From assembly GCA_036971615.1 (NCBI GenBank), contig JAYKKR010000058.1:1-59584 (forward strand): a DNA stretch of 59,584 nucleotides, in the 5' to 3' direction. This document shows positions 1 through 12,199 of the stretch, piece by piece (the stretch's first letter is position 1; each line of letters starts with the position of its first letter). Below the pieces are notes generated by a model that ran no database searches, was not told where the DNA came from, and saw only the letters and a list, made by a program, of their open reading frames with translations. This stretch comes from Amyloporia xantha. Its lineage: Eukaryota > Basidiomycota > Agaricomycetes > Polyporales > Adustoporiaceae. The translations under genes and the position numbers were made by a program.

Positions 1-1382
1 TGAGAAACATCAAATCATACTAGCACTAGATACTACTGTCTCCAATCGCGGCTTCTCTTTGAACCACTATCATTCTGAAATTGCCATTGAATTGTCGATA
101 ATCTTCGGACGTCACAAACAAGATTTATATTTGTTGTGAAGGAACGAAGGTGATGCCTTAAATTTCCATTGATATTGATTACCACTAGTGCCCTTCTGTA
201 ACTTTTGCACCGGCAGTTGTGACTGATGGGACCTAGATGGGCTTAAGTGAAGCAACGAGATTATGTATAGTGCTATTGTAAGTGGCAGCCTTACTCTCAC
301 TGACCCAGACTGATGATGCGGCGAACAATTCAACCAAACCCTAAACAGTGCGCGATGCGACCGCTCTAGTACTTCACCTCTCCAAGGACCGTCTACCAAA
401 TATGTGAAATCAAGCCCCCGCTGCAGCTCGTATTGCAGCTATATGACATGGGTTTGCTGCAGAGTGCGTGGGTCATCTATGCATCAATATTATGACCCCA
501 TAATTCCCACCCTTTGACTCCCCCACGGAAATGGTTTGGTGGACTGGTTCAAAGAGGCGACTGTGTCGAGATGCTGTAAGTGAGAAAAATATACTACCGC
601 ATACAGATCACCACCCAGATCTGTTTCCTTTAGGATCAACAGTTGCTGCATTGAGCTCCACATCCGTATCATGCTGGCCCATCACTTCTTGCAGGTGTAC
701 GATTTCAACTCTCACATACTCAGACCTGCGATAACTGAGCGAGAAACATCTCTGTAGTATAGCATTGCCTACACTTTTCGAGCCAGCTTGACGCCTCAAT
801 CAGAATACTCACAAGGTTTCCGTCTCGGAGAGCGGATCTCCATCTCGTGATTCATTCTGTGAGAACTTGTGGCGGGGGTTTCGTTGTATTACGAAACTGG
901 CCTCCGAGTCCACGTAACTGATGAAATTCTTCCTTAGTAATAGACAGTGACGGTGAAGTAATTGTCTATACATAGTCCGCTGGACGGTGGTATTTGCCCA
1001 CGACAGCTGCGCGAACCCCGAGAACAAGGATCAAGCCGTATTTGTCAAGTGTGTGTCTACATCAACTATTTCTCCAGATGTGGAGGATGTGGGCACACCG
1101 TATCTCCACGCAAGGGCTATAACTTGAATGGTCAACATATCGTGAGCGGTCGCAGGATTTTCTACTCCTCTCCATGGAAGGTGAGTCTTCCAGCGGATCT
1201 GTGAGGAAAATAGTGACGCATTGATTAATGGGACATCAGTCTAATGTGGGCGCTATGTATTGCGATACGTTCCTTTGCGAAGAAAATTCACTATAAGAGA
1301 GCGCAAAACATGTGAATCGCTGATGCTATATATGCTCTGGATGTGATAGAGGTGACAGTGTTTTGTTCTCGTCTTGATTTAG
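1..1382. other. No recognisable gene
   Basis: Short open frames occur on both strands, none longer than about 95 codons and none with a motif I recognise. A small + frame near 962-1204 has a CQVC and a CGGC spaced like a zinc knuckle. It lies upstream of the FYVE relic, but I cannot connect the two. The sequence has the mixed, frame-broken look of decayed genic DNA rather than of a simple repeat. Confidence 0.5.
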
Positions 1383-2143
1383 CATTGTCGGAAATGCGGC
1401 GAGCATCTTCTCTGCGGACGCTGTACGAGCCGTATTAAGGCGCTTTCTTGACGCTAGGAATCTCGACTTCATCCATCCTCCGCGAGGCATTTCTCTCTAT
1501 CATTTTATGATTCCACCGACATCTCCAGTGCTGTACACTCGAGTATGCGATCAGTGTTGGCTGAGCAAATCTATGGTGTCAGAGTTGATCAATCCCCTGC
1601 AAAACCCCGCCGGTGAAGAAAGCGAGCAGGAAACAATACTCGAGAAACCGTGTTTTGCTTCGAGTAATACCATTTCCCGATGGTCGCCTGCTGCCCAGCG
1701 CGATGACGCCATCCTTTACCGTCACAAGAGAGACGGTGCGAGCACAGATTTGGTCTCTCACCTGAGCAGCACCGCATGAACGCTCTGCTTGTCATCAGGA
1801 AACGCGCTCAATGAATACGTTCAACTCATCGATAACCACATGGATATGGGTGGATCGAAAGACTATCCGCGCTGAGATATCCCAGCATGATCTGCGAGGG
1901 AGTTCGGTGGTGGTCGCTGGCAAGAAGATCGGTCAAGCATGTTCAGTATGTGTTCGCCCACATACAAGGCTGAGTGCGAATTGGCATTGAGGCAGATAGA
2001 AGAGGAAGAGAGGGAAGAACGTGGTGTAAAAGACGTTAAAGTAGATGGAGGTATGTATAATTCCCTTAGATAACTCTGCATGTATCATACTGATATATTT
2101 ATCTCGACAGATATTCAGGTTCGTATGGCGTACGAGCCGGTAC
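1383..2143 (+). pseudogene. FYVE-type zinc finger protein, decayed
   Basis: A FYVE domain is a zinc-binding module that reads phosphatidylinositol 3-phosphate on endosomal membranes. Seen here: HCRKCG at 1383, then LLCGRCTSR about five residues on, which matches the core R-HHCRxCG...CGxC of the fold. In a shifted frame come LDFIHPPRGIS, then SPVLYTRVCDQCW at 1525-1560, supplying the last cysteine pair. Further down, near 1955-2040, an acidic helical stretch (ECELALRQIEEEEREERG) resembles the C-terminal tail of basidiomycete FYVE proteins. The first cysteine pair was not found, one extra residue sits between two cysteines, and at least three frame changes plus stops break the reading. I infer a 5'-truncated pseudogene. 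Introns near 2050-2110 may be retained. Confidence 0.72.
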
Positions 2144-3689
2144 GCTCATTAGAAGGACCTTTTTGTTAGTCCACTTTCTGAGATTTTCTGTTTCATTGAC
2201 GTCAGACTCCAGGATCAGGCTGATCTCTGATATGTCCCTCATGTCGAATAGTTATAGGTAACTATAAGTTTATGAATCAATCACCGTCCCTCCTAGGTGA
2301 CTACACTTTGTTCAAGATTATTCGGTCTTACGCAGAAAATCTAGCCCATAACTAAAAACGTACGTTACAAACTCATTTTTATGCCGTGTCTCCAAAGATA
2401 AGTCATGGAGAACAGTCTACCGTCATTGACGATGGCATGTTCCTTGGAAAGCGAGATTACAGTGATGCAGATTGCGTGCTCTTTCACCAAGCTTGAATCT
2501 GACTTAACCGATTTCATCGCCTGCTCAACAAACCCTTTTGAGCCACATTATCATCATGATAGTTGAGGTATCAACGCCGTGAGCGCTGACTTTTCCCCAC
2601 GTAATCGCATCTTGATATCGGAAATAGCATATATGTAAGTATGTCCAAGGAAAATCAGTCGAAATTTGCTGACCAATTTGAAGTGGAAGCAACTTGGAGA
2701 TCGGTTTCTAGTCAGAAATTAGTCTTGCCGATGAGGTCTCGACAATTCGAGCCAGTCAATTTCCAACCAGAAGCTTCAATCAAAATGCGAGTCTTTGTTA
2801 CTCGCCATGCTACAGATATATTGGGCTACTTTTATGGACTCTTGCCTTGACGGTTAGTACGGATAAAAAATTCTTAGGAGGACAAGTCACAATCTCTGTA
2901 GAGGTCTCAATACCGACAGCACATAGCTGTATAATAGAAGTAAGATTGGCTGCCAGGACTCCGAAAAACACTGGCTTTTGACCTACCCAAATCGTACTGC
3001 TATGCGTATATTGTTTGCATCTTCTGCGAATGTCCTCTAAACACGCAACAAAAAGTCGAAATCAGCGCATCGCACGTTTTATACAGAGTAAATGGAACAC
3101 ACTGACTACCAATAACCATTGGGAACATGACCTCTCTTAGTGATGAATTCTGTTATGAATAATATCAGTTGGCTTCCGTTGATTACTGTTACAGAGCACA
3201 GTTTGAACCTCAACAAGTTGCTATCTCATTGATATGCGGATATTACAAGAAAGACGGTCCGGGCTTCTATCCGCGGTCAAACCATCCTCAAGTCCGCTCC
3301 AGACAGGATTTTCTGCAAGAGATAGACTGCATATAAACAGGAAGATAAGACGCACCGTTGTACTGGAGGAAGTGATATATCGTCTGCAGGACGGGCGTAT
3401 CATGCTTCGGAAATGACAGAATATTGAGGGTAGCCTAGTCCTACTAATAAGGTGCGTAGGCATTGTTTGAAAAGAATCCATTTCTCCTGAGTATGTCAGA
3501 GGGATGATGTTTTCGACCTTCGTTGGTTGATGGATGAGGCCATCCGGACGTCGCTTCTGTCAATCCTTTGGCAATTACTTGCAAGGTATAGCATCTCAGA
3601 AAACAGAATAGTATATGAGGAGCAGAATAGATGTCGTCAGTATGGCCTCGTACTAGATTGAAGGCAGACAAACGTTGTCATACATATAG
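2144..3689. other. No recognisable gene
   Basis: Moderately AT-rich sequence with a few frames of 60-86 codons on both strands (for example + 2641-2850 and - 3221-3481). None shows a family motif, signal peptide or clear intron structure. I see no repeats. Confidence 0.5.
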
Positions 3690-3900
3690 AACTAGGGAGA
3701 CCAGCGGCGGGAAAGTCCCGGGACCACCAGGCGTGACGATGCCACGTGTACCCGACACCGGCTGGGTTCGCTGTGCCGTGAGGAGGCGGCCTGCCCCGTT
3801 TAGCCTTGTATAGAAGGGCTTTAGACCCATCTAACCATCTAACCTTACGCATACTGGAAGGTAGCGATGCGCAGCACCCGAAATCCATTATATCGAGCGC
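3690..3900. other. GC-rich tract next to recombinase relic
   Basis: A compact GC-rich block, sharply different from the AT-rich DNA on either side. It contains short CCCGGGA-type self-complementary pieces and a tandem CATCTAACC pair near 3827-3845. It lies just downstream (on the - strand) of the tyrosine recombinase relic and could be its 3' flank or untranslated part. That link is inferred from position only. Confidence 0.3.
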
Positions 3901-4089
3901 AGACGGCTATAGGGTAATCAAAACGCAAATAAAAGAAAAATGTAATGTGAAAAAGCAAGATATGATTTAAAAAGGCGTGTATGTTTTGTGAGTCAAGAGA
4001 TGGGGATGCGAAAGAGGGAGCTGGCAGTTGTTACAGTAAGAGAGGTGGACACAGAGAGGTGAAAAGAAACGGAGTGGAGGCCAAATCGA

Positions 4090-4480
4090 GACTATACGGC
4101 AGGTGTCATTGCAGCACAAGTCGTGGCGTCGTCGCGCATGAATAGCAGCGTGGCGAGTAAGACGGGATATACTCGCGAATGTATGCACGAAAGCCCTCGG
4201 ACGATCAACGGCTTGCAGTTTGAATGAGATCCGGTTCGCACCGGCCTCAGCTAGTGCCGTCGCTCCACCCGAGCGCAGACTATGGTCGGCAAAGTCGTCG
4301 GGAAACAGTGCCTTCAAACGTCGAATAAACTGTGAGCAGGTCGGGATGGAGCCGTCAGCGCGCGTAGCCACAGCTCGGGCGTGAAGGGGAAGCGTTCGCC
4401 ACAGGAACGAAGGTAGCGCGCAAACGCTCGTTTGGGTCGTCCGTCCGGCCTGAGTTATGTCGTCAAGATGATGAGGTGAC
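4090..4480 (-). pseudogene. Tyrosine recombinase (Crypton/DIRS-type) C-terminal relic
   Basis: Tyrosine recombinases cut and rejoin DNA through a catalytic tyrosine and move Crypton and DIRS/Ngaro elements. Reading the - strand, the segment RADGSIPTCSQFIRRLKALF is followed by the signature DHSLRSGGATALAEAGA, the H-x-x-R box of the catalytic domain with the usual GGAT continuation. After two small frameshifts FRAYIREY and then PVLLATLLF can be read, which fits the region carrying the nucleophilic tyrosine (Y in AYIRE). The frame is therefore broken at about 4170 and again about 15 bp further on. The N-terminal part of the catalytic domain and any reverse transcriptase were not found. I infer a dead fragment of a mobile element. 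Whether it was a Crypton or a DIRS-like retroelement cannot be decided. Confidence 0.66.
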
Positions 4481-4933
4481 TTGTATGACATACATATATA
4501 GGTCTGTATTCTTGCATACTCACATAAAAAAGCCGCGTAGTACGCTGTCAAGCCCTTTCGAACCTTCAGGTGCACGGGCAAGTATTGTCCGGCAGTACAC
4601 GTTGGCTGGCGACCCGAACGGGATTCGCTGTCCTGACGTACTTTCTGCTGGTAGAGCAGCCAGCTCGGCCTATAGCGAGTAGGCGTTCAGTGGCTGGATG
4701 AACTTTGAAATCATATGTTGAGCTGGACGCGCTTTTTGTCGAGAACAAGAAATAAACAACGGTAGTGATTGATACAAATTATTTCGACGAGTACACTGAG
4801 TTTTAGCTAACATTTGGCAGCTTAGACATGAGATAGATGCGAATTCGAGCGGCGACGCCCTCAAAAGCGCTCATTTCGAATGCTGATCCTGGCTGCCATC
4901 TTGACTGTTTGTTGACGGTAACCCCTCTAAACT

Positions 4934-5828
4934 ATGTTTGATCACTCTACTTCTATCATCAGTTCAGGATCAGTAACTCATCTTCATCGGTCGGGGTGCG
5001 CGGGACCCGAAACAACTGGCATGCACGATGCTCTTCATCACTATGGGTATACCGAAAATGTCGACACCAATATTCACCCATTTATTGACTGTTCTTCGGC
5101 CATCCATATGCAGTCGGCGGAGCCAGAAACTCAGAGTAGGCAGTCAAGGACACCAAATTCGCATAAATCTACTCCTGAGACACTGCTACTCACAGCTGCC
5201 GTCACAGCCAATTGCATCTCATCACAACCACATATGGCTGCAGCACCAAGTACTCCGTACAGAAGGCGTCGGCCATGGAAACTCAGATTTGAAGAAATGT
5301 TGTTTACTACCCATGAACTGTGATTGATTTTGTTCTGGTCAACTTGCAATGTTGCACTAATTGCTACACTATATTCAGAAAATATCTCAGTCCTCGTACA
5401 CGCCGGACCATTTATATAGCTTCCCTTGAAGCATATGTGGACAAAATACATGCCCTGCTTGCTGAAACCAATGAATTTCCCATTAACTATGAGACACTGT
5501 CTCGGTTTAATGGACTGCATAACCAGACTGCAAAGGTCTGTATTGAGTAGTGGTTTGGAAAGAATGGCAGCACAAGAGTGGACAGGCTGACCTTGTATGC
5601 ATTGTGCAGAGCATGATCTCTGTATTGTCTTATAGTCGCACAGCATTGAAGGGACAGCGACGAACTATTAAGCGTTCAGTAAGTGTCCTTTTACTAGTAA
5701 CAATGTTTCTTGCTTAATTTCACCTGGTTATTCTACAAAGTACGAAGCTTTGCAGCAGAGATTAGATGATTATCAATTACATGCAAGCCATACTTGGATA
5801 GCGGCGAAGTATAGCGAGACGAACCATT
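4934..5828 (+). pseudogene. Hypothetical protein gene, probably broken
   Basis: Not recognised. A first exon-like frame (4934-5322) is rich in Ser, Thr, Gln and His. It ends in a basic stretch (RRRRPWKLRFEE) that probably splices near 5296-5300 to an acceptor at about 5379 (TTCAG). The second part reads LSPRTRRTIYIASLEAYVDK and then FNGLHNQTAK, a coherent helical segment. An in-frame TAG follows at about 5550. A typical GTAAGT...AAAG intron (about 5680-5741) precedes a last piece, YEALQQRLDDYQLHA. The overall pattern is a spliced gene with one or two lesions. Base composition is lower in GC than the neighbours, which may hint at a transposon-borne gene. I propose no function. Confidence 0.35.
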
Positions 5829-7062
5829 GATAGAGACATCCGAGTCGCATTAGATACGGCTACCTCGCTCTGTATAGGCAACTTCCAAAGGCTAGGCTCC
5901 TGTAATAACCATATATTCGTGCAAGAATTCGTCCTGGTCCGAATTCGAGTTCTGCAGCTTGATATAGCACAACGATGGAGACTGATATTAATATCATATC
6001 ATATGTCGGAATATTCTGCCAACCAAAGATTGAGTAGTCACGTGGATAATCGGGCCGGATGAACAGACTGTACGATCCCCTGGCCAAAATACGCTCTAGC
6101 GCCTAGTTCATTCTTTCATAGTGCGCCTGAGATCGATATCCTTTTGAGTCGGAACTTCTTCCCTACATTCCGTCGATGTTCTTAAACGAAGGACTCAAAT
6201 TGTGTGCGTTCAATTCCGCACGTGCGTGTCACTGGAGAATGCCGATCATTCCTTGCAGTCTTGGCCGAGCTTGTCAAAGGTCTAAAATGCTTTTGACTAT
6301 GTCGTCAAAGGAACCCTCGTTAGGCATTACTAACACCCTACATTTATGTGCGACGGTGGTACACCAAGCATGTCGTATCCTCCTCCCTCTGGGCTGGCAT
6401 GAGATATATCCAGAATGGGAATTCGATAAGTACATCATTTTCCTACTATCTCTCTTCGTGATCGTCCTCCCCGGACACTTGAAATTTATCCACAGGAGAG
6501 CACCCGACTTCTGTAAAGTGGAAGAGAGTCTTGTTCATACAAGCATGCGCGTTTAGATCTCTAAAGCTCCTGTCATTGCGAAAGAGTAAACGTGAGGTAC
6601 TTGAGTTTTGGTCGACTTCAAGAAGAGGACCTCCGTGCGTTGACGCATCAAGAGTAACACAGTGAGTACACAATCACATTCGTCATTGGTTCTTCCTTAT
6701 GTTCTCCATAAACCTGACGGGTATTTCTGTGCTAGCGTTTTAGGGAAGATTTTAGCCTAGAAGGCTCTGTTGCTTGAAGGGAGCACTGTCGTCTCAAAAT
6801 TTGCTGTACGATATCCTATGTTGTCTTTGTTGGTCGAATGTACCATTCCATTATGCATGCCATATTGCGATACATGTACGTGCTTCAATTGAGTAGGGGA
6901 CTGGCGTTTTCCTCCACTGCCGAGATGCAAGGCTCTATCCACCAGCATGCTCGCTGTCCTGTTCATGGAATCATGGAAAAATATCTCATACTGCCACTTC
7001 TGTAGCAGGATGAGTGCACTATCATCGAATCTTTTGGCTGTATGAGGCAACGCACGCTTGAC
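5829..7062. other. No recognisable gene
   Basis: A + frame at 6176-6556 (126 codons) and a - frame at 6757-7095 (112 codons) overlap no motif I know. The first ends in a hydrophobic stretch (FLLSLFVIVL) but starts within low-quality context. I treat both as chance or decayed coding sequence. Confidence 0.45.
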
Positions 7063-7094
7063 GCTAGTTCGTTCGTCAGCTAGTTCATTCGTCA
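7063..7094 (+). repeat. 16-bp tandem duplication
   Basis: Two adjacent copies of GCTAGTTCRTTCGTCA differ at one base. The pair lies just upstream of the hypothetical gene starting at 7118 and looks like a replication-slippage duplication. Confidence 0.8.
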
Positions 7095-7117
7095 ACTACT
7101 TTGATCTCTAGCCACTT

Positions 7118-7796
7118 GTGCCTCGTCGCCATAACCCAAGTCCCCTTCTTTCCTCCATCGCCATCTTGCTCTTATTCTCGAACATGTCGATCACTCCGCG
7201 CTCATTCGATTTCGCCATTGTAAAGCTCATCATCCGCAACAAATCCTTTGCTTATGCATCCGGCGGGCTATCAACACAAGGCTCGCCCTTGTTTTGTGAC
7301 GAAAGCCGATCAAAATGGCTTCTGGGCTGCACCCCTTTGCGGCGCGGGGCAGTTGTCGGACGGTATCTATGGCCCGAAAAAGAACGTGAGTTGATGTTCC
7401 ACTGCTTCGACATTGTAGTGTGCTGATTCTATAGTAGATGAAAGTGGGGTGTTGGGCGCCGGTGAATTTCCTCGGCACAGGTGTCCCGGTTCCCGCTCAT
7501 CCACTTGCCAACATCGACCCCTTCGTACTACCTCTGCTCCGCAATCCGGAGCACGAAACCATGAGGATCAAATCTTGTTTTATATGGGTCCAGACAGCTG
7601 GAGAGTATGTGTTATATAGGGAGTTTCACGAATGGGAGACTCAGATGGCGAGAGAGGATAAGCCGGTCCGCCTGGACGAGTTTTTCGATCTGGACATGGG
7701 GCGAATCGTACAGCTGCGTATGCAGCACGCAAGCTACGGTATGTCCTCCTATCGTTGTTCGAGAGGTTTGTGAGCTGTGGCTGACAATTCGCATAG
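7118..7796 (+). pseudogene. Conserved-looking hypothetical gene, 5' part
   Basis: Not assigned to a named family. The first exon reads FAIVKLIIRNKSF and LLGCTPLRRGAVVGRYLWPE. A well-formed intron (7386-7434, GTGAGT...TATAG) follows. The second exon carries VNFLGTGVPVPAHPLANID, then RIKSCFIWVQTAGEYVLYRE and LDEFFDLDMGRIVQLRMQHA, all highly protein-like. A second intron (7739-7796, GTATGT...CATAG) closes it. The join at the first intron lands one base out of the good frame, beside a GGGG run at about 7448, so I infer a 1-bp lesion. A C-terminal continuation may be the frame at 8469-9002. Composition and codon quality are better than in most of the surroundings. Confidence 0.45.
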
Positions 7797-8148
7797 GTGG
7801 CAAATGATTCTGGCTTTTCAATGAACTGATAGATAGAAACTGTCTTACTTTAGATGATCTTACACAATTTGAAGTCGGCATAGTCCTATTTTGCGCAAAA
7901 TGCTCGCTGAAAGGCATTCTTCAAGGATAGTTTTTTGAGAATATCACTCAAACTTTGGCTAATTATATGTTTCCTCTGTTGTCAGATCCCCGATAGCCAG
8001 CGTTCGCCGCGCGCAACGAGTGTTGCCCTTCGGAAAAATCACCTCATGAAGACGCGTCGCTATTCGCCTAGGATCGGGCGGACGATTTGCATCGACGCAG
8101 ATGGTTTCCGTTCGGAAGACTGAGAATGTCCTATCGGCGGGGAGTCTG

Positions 8149-8187
8149 GTTCGCCTAACGCGTTCGGCGAACACGTTCGGCGAACCG
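8149..8187. promoter_or_regulatory. Three spaced GTTCGSCKAAC imperfect palindromes
   Basis: GGTTCGCCTAAC, GTTCGGCGAAC and GTTCGGCGAACC follow each other with 13-14 bp periodicity. Each has GTTCG/CGAAC arms around a one-base centre. Such spacing fits a protein-binding array or a short tandem duplication. Its function is inferred only. Confidence 0.4.
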
Positions 8188-8468
8188 TGCCTGGCGGTGT
8201 GACAGTGATGTGAGGCCAAGGGCCACATCCCTTTAATCAGGTAGCTCAAAGCGTGTGGCGTGGTCGGCGTAGGGTGGAGAGAGGCGGGAACGCGCACCGA
8301 CCCACTGGTGACTGGTGCTCAACGGTGCGAGGGGCGCTATCCTACAGCGACGCCGTCGCTCTAAGCCAAGAGCTCGGATACCACCGTATATGATACTGAC
8401 AAGACATAGGCCAAGTAGACCGTTCTAGCACCTACACCGGGGAGCCAGTCACAATAAATTCAGGTACT

Positions 8469-9002
8469 ATGTACATTGCAGCGGATGAGCGAGACGCCTC
8501 GATACATCCCGATCACCGGTGCGCCAGCACTCAGCCACGATGGCGGTCGCCCATCAAGCGCCTGCGGGCACCAGGGTCCAGTGATCACAGGCGTGTTGCA
8601 GGCGTGTCACTTTGTGATCTTCTATTTCCGGTGTTCCGTGCTCGGCGAACGAACCTCCCCGTGGACAGGATATTCTGGGAAGACTGGAAGGATCATTTCC
8701 GACGCGTACCCGGTAAGGACTTTGAGCTCTTCCATGCGCCTCACCCAATCAACTGCACGTTGTGCAAGACGAGCCCGGCGGCGGGGCAAGTCACGGAGCT
8801 CATTTTTCGGCCGGAGGACGGCGACGGGGCAACTAAGAAGGCAAAGCCATCCATCCAGTGGGTCACCAGCACGCTCTCTGATGTTCAAGAGCAACAACTC
8901 TCTGCAGCGGTGCCAGACTTCAAGGCGGACATCAACCGTGGTGGCCGGGAAATCGTGGAATGCGCGATGGTCAAGATCGGCTTCTGGGCTCTAGCGCGAT
9001 GA
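8469..9002 (+). pseudogene. Conserved-looking hypothetical gene, 3' part
   Basis: Not assigned. The frame is open for 177 codons and ends at TGA 9000-9002. The N-terminal 50 or so codons look random, but from about 8610 the reading is strongly protein-like: CDLLFPVFRARRTNLPVDRI, FWEDWKDHFRRVP, HAPHPINCTLCKTSP (a CxxC), then IQWVTSTLSDVQEQQL and IVECAMVKIG. The real exon probably begins near 8605 after an intron. Same strand and similar character as the 7118-7796 gene suggest one gene split by about 650 bp of decayed sequence. The link is an inference. Confidence 0.4.
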
Positions 9003-12000
9003 GCCTACAGCGAGGCGTGCAAGGAGAGTAAGGCGCACACAGATAGGGCGCTGAAAGCTTTCACTGGGCCCGGCAGTAGAGGATGATGACACACCGAAAG
9101 CGACCAACGAGAAGTTCCACGCTTTCTCTTCTTGCCATGAGTTCACCCTTGGTTCAGGGGAAACCGCGATAGATCAATTGTCACGTACAAAGCAAGATGC
9201 ATGATTCAGATGTCTACTGCGATGTATCTGACACGGGCTAGCGTGCAGCATAACAATACCAAGAAGACAAGCCATGTCTTAGATATGCCTATGTCCACAC
9301 GATCCCAGCAGTTGTCACACATCGACTAGATCCAGCATGTTCGAAGATCCCGCTTCTCTGGTATTGACCTATTCCATTAAGTTGTATGAGTCTCGGGTCG
9401 GGGCGTACGTGGTCCTGTGGTATGAGATGTGCCGGAGCACCGTAGAGGATCTGAATTGGAGCTTCGTCAGATTGGTGCACGACATTCCGCACAGTGCAGG
9501 TCGCTTGGTATAACACAAGAGATCAGTTCCCGTTGGTTAAATACTTGATATGCACATACCCCATCAGCCATTTTGATAATCACAGTGCTATACCCGCCTT
9601 TGGCATAAGTAGCGTACGACCCTACGAACGACACTGAAGTTTACAGGAGACAGAAGATGGCCAAGCTAACATGCACACTTTCACGGGAACCCTGAGATGC
9701 CAATGTTCCGCGATGCACTACTTGACGGTCAGAAGTTTGACCATTGCCTGGCAGCGTTTCCTATAAATATAAATGTAGGAAACCTGAAGTCATGTCAAAC
9801 GACAGGACAATGATGTGAGGCATACAGCATAGCCTCTGGCGAGCTGTGATCCCTCGTCATGGTACAGGATCTGTAGAAGATTTACTGCACATGTAGACAT
9901 GTTGATAAACGAGCGGATAATGACAAGATATCGCATCGTGAATTCGGGCTGGCTGCTGCCGTGGTTCATCGGGCTGTCCTGGGTACATTGATTATCGGCT
10001 CCCCAATAGGGTTCTCCTCGGTTCTCAGCAGATTTATTGTGGATGAATGCTCCTCCGCTTTGGATATATTCAACGGTAAAATTCTGGATGGTCACCGCGG
10101 TGTCCTTGATATATTCATTGCGGAGGGCCACCTGAATGTTCTGGAAACACGGGTTAGTAGACTTGAGATCGGTCAGCCCCTCGTTAGGTTTGTTGTCTAT
10201 CACTGCTCTGGCATCCTGAGTTTGTTCGTTCACCACAGGACGCACTGAACCACTCCGTGCTTCAAGCCGTCAGTCGCCAGTCATGAATATCTAGACATAG
10301 GCTATCAACAATATACTCACGATAGGAGACAACGTCATAGTTACCACCTTGTTCAATGAAACCGATATAGTATCAGTGCTATCAGTGCTAGCTCGGGTCG
10401 TAGCCCTGATTGACGGTAAGTCTGGGTGTATACCTGAGAGTTGCATCAGAGTGAATAGTTGCAGGAGAACACAGTGTTGCCGGCGTCTTTCCTGGGGTCC
10501 TTAAATATTTCCGAGGCCTCTCGGGCTGTCTCTAGGGGTCTGTCAGATGGATGCATTAAGGATCCACGGCGTAATTGCAGAGCCTGTACCAACACCAGGT
10601 TACCACTGTACAAGACATTCAGCTCGGATATTGAACCGGTCACCAATGCCTTATCAAACCTGGAGATAACGATCGAACAACCGGGCCCAGGCCTGAGCAA
10701 GAAGACGAATCCTACCAGACCATCCATGATACTTGAAGATGTCTTCCTGAGGCTGCTAGGGCTAGTTTCCACACATAGTAAGTACGGTAGAGAAGAATGA
10801 TCAATCCCTTTATACCACTGATCACCCGATCGAACGAGTCCACTCACTGCACCTTAGTAGGCTGCCAGTGGTGCTCCGTGCTTGTTCACATCGCTATATT
10901 TTCTCGGGAACCACCAGAATTACAGGAATCTCTGCAACTGTCTCCGTAGACTGAGGTAGAGAATCTCTGTCTCGGCCCAAGGAGACGGCTACAGACTTCG
11001 GAGTAGATTTCTAGTGTTCAAAAAGATTTGGTTTTCGAACATCAAAAACACCTACTTCTACCATTAGAAGATGCCTCCATAGTAGATGCTCCATCATGCT
11101 ACACTGTCTTTCTTGCTTACATGTATGATGACTGACGGCACTCGAATATTGCCATTCCTGACCCTCTTTCGCTGAAACCAGAATCAGGGTTGCCGCACAA
11201 ATCTTTCAGCAACATCGGAAGTTGTATGATATTGGACCGGCCTCTTGGATTACCGACCAGCACAGGTTGCAGAATGGCAGGGTGCTCAGGAAGAGACTCC
11301 ACGCAGAATGGGGCCATCAAGAGAAGTGTATCGATTCGCACCTCCCGGACACAGGGTCCCGGCAACTGCAGAGGGCCGAGGATTTGGTGAAGCCGTATGC
11401 TGATGCCATCGCTCGGGCCGCTGAGGCTAAGAAGGATCTCAATATAGCCCGAGTACGTGTTCCTTTGGAGGCACATAAGCGTGCCAGATCAACTGTGGTT
11501 CTTCGAAAGCCAGTTGTTTTCTCGACCGTGGAAACGGTCGAAGAACATTCAGAACGGCGCGAGCTAGAGCGTGTTCTGAGAAGCTGGACCCTACCCTCCT
11601 ACCATCGGTGCGAAAGACGCGCGCGGTGCCGCTTGACAGAATCTCTGGGCAGCGGAGGATAGACAAAGGACAGCATGTGATTCCAAGGTGTTCTGGACCA
11701 ACGGAGGGGCTCAATCAGTGGCTTGAGGAAGGAAAACTACCGCGCTATATGTATGTATTATTTGTGATCGAGGAATCTGGAGCGAAGCGAGCAAGCCCCA
11801 GTTGCAGGGGCACAGCACGATCGTTCCAAGAGCCTGGCTGAGAGATCAGGGGAGAGGGCAGCATTCATCCGTCGGTGGTCGCGGTTCACAGGACGTCTCC
11901 CTGGCTGGCCTGCGCAAGATTAAGGCAGCTGTGTTGAGGTCTTGCGAGGTCTTGGCCGAGGATTTGAAATGACTTGTTTAGAAATGAATTGAGATGTTAT

Positions 12001-12199
12001 AATGCCGGGGAGTGGCAGAAGCCATACCGATGCGAGGATGTAAGTATGGCGAGGGTCACGGTCACTCTATCGACTACGACATCGTCGTCGTGTTTGGGCT
12101 CTAGAACAAGAGATAAGTTGCAAACACGAGTTTACTTCCATATCAAAGAAGTGTACCCACGCTCACTTAGATGACTGCGCTGGTCGGACATTCATGCTG
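9003..12199. other. Unassigned; possible decayed coding stretch at 11190-11960 (+)
   Basis: Between 9003 and 11100 I find only short frames on both strands. At 10372-10389 there is a perfect tandem pair ATCAGTGCT. From about 11220 to 11660 on + the translation becomes plausible (RLHAEWGHQEKC, then AEDLVKPYADAIARAAEAKK, an alpha-helical, charged run) and continues in another frame to about 11840. I recognise no family. Confidence 0.35.

Noticed and set aside
3690..3900. A tRNA or other structured RNA in the GC-rich tract
   Set aside because: No A-box/B-box pair or cloverleaf could be drawn.
5131..5646. 171-codon - strand frame
   Set aside because: It lies opposite the spliced + hypothetical gene, whose exon-like pieces and intron borders are more convincing.
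11015..11041. Small hairpin TGTTCAAAAA...TTTTCGAACA
   Set aside because: A 10-bp imperfect stem with no associated element; common by chance in AT-rich DNA.
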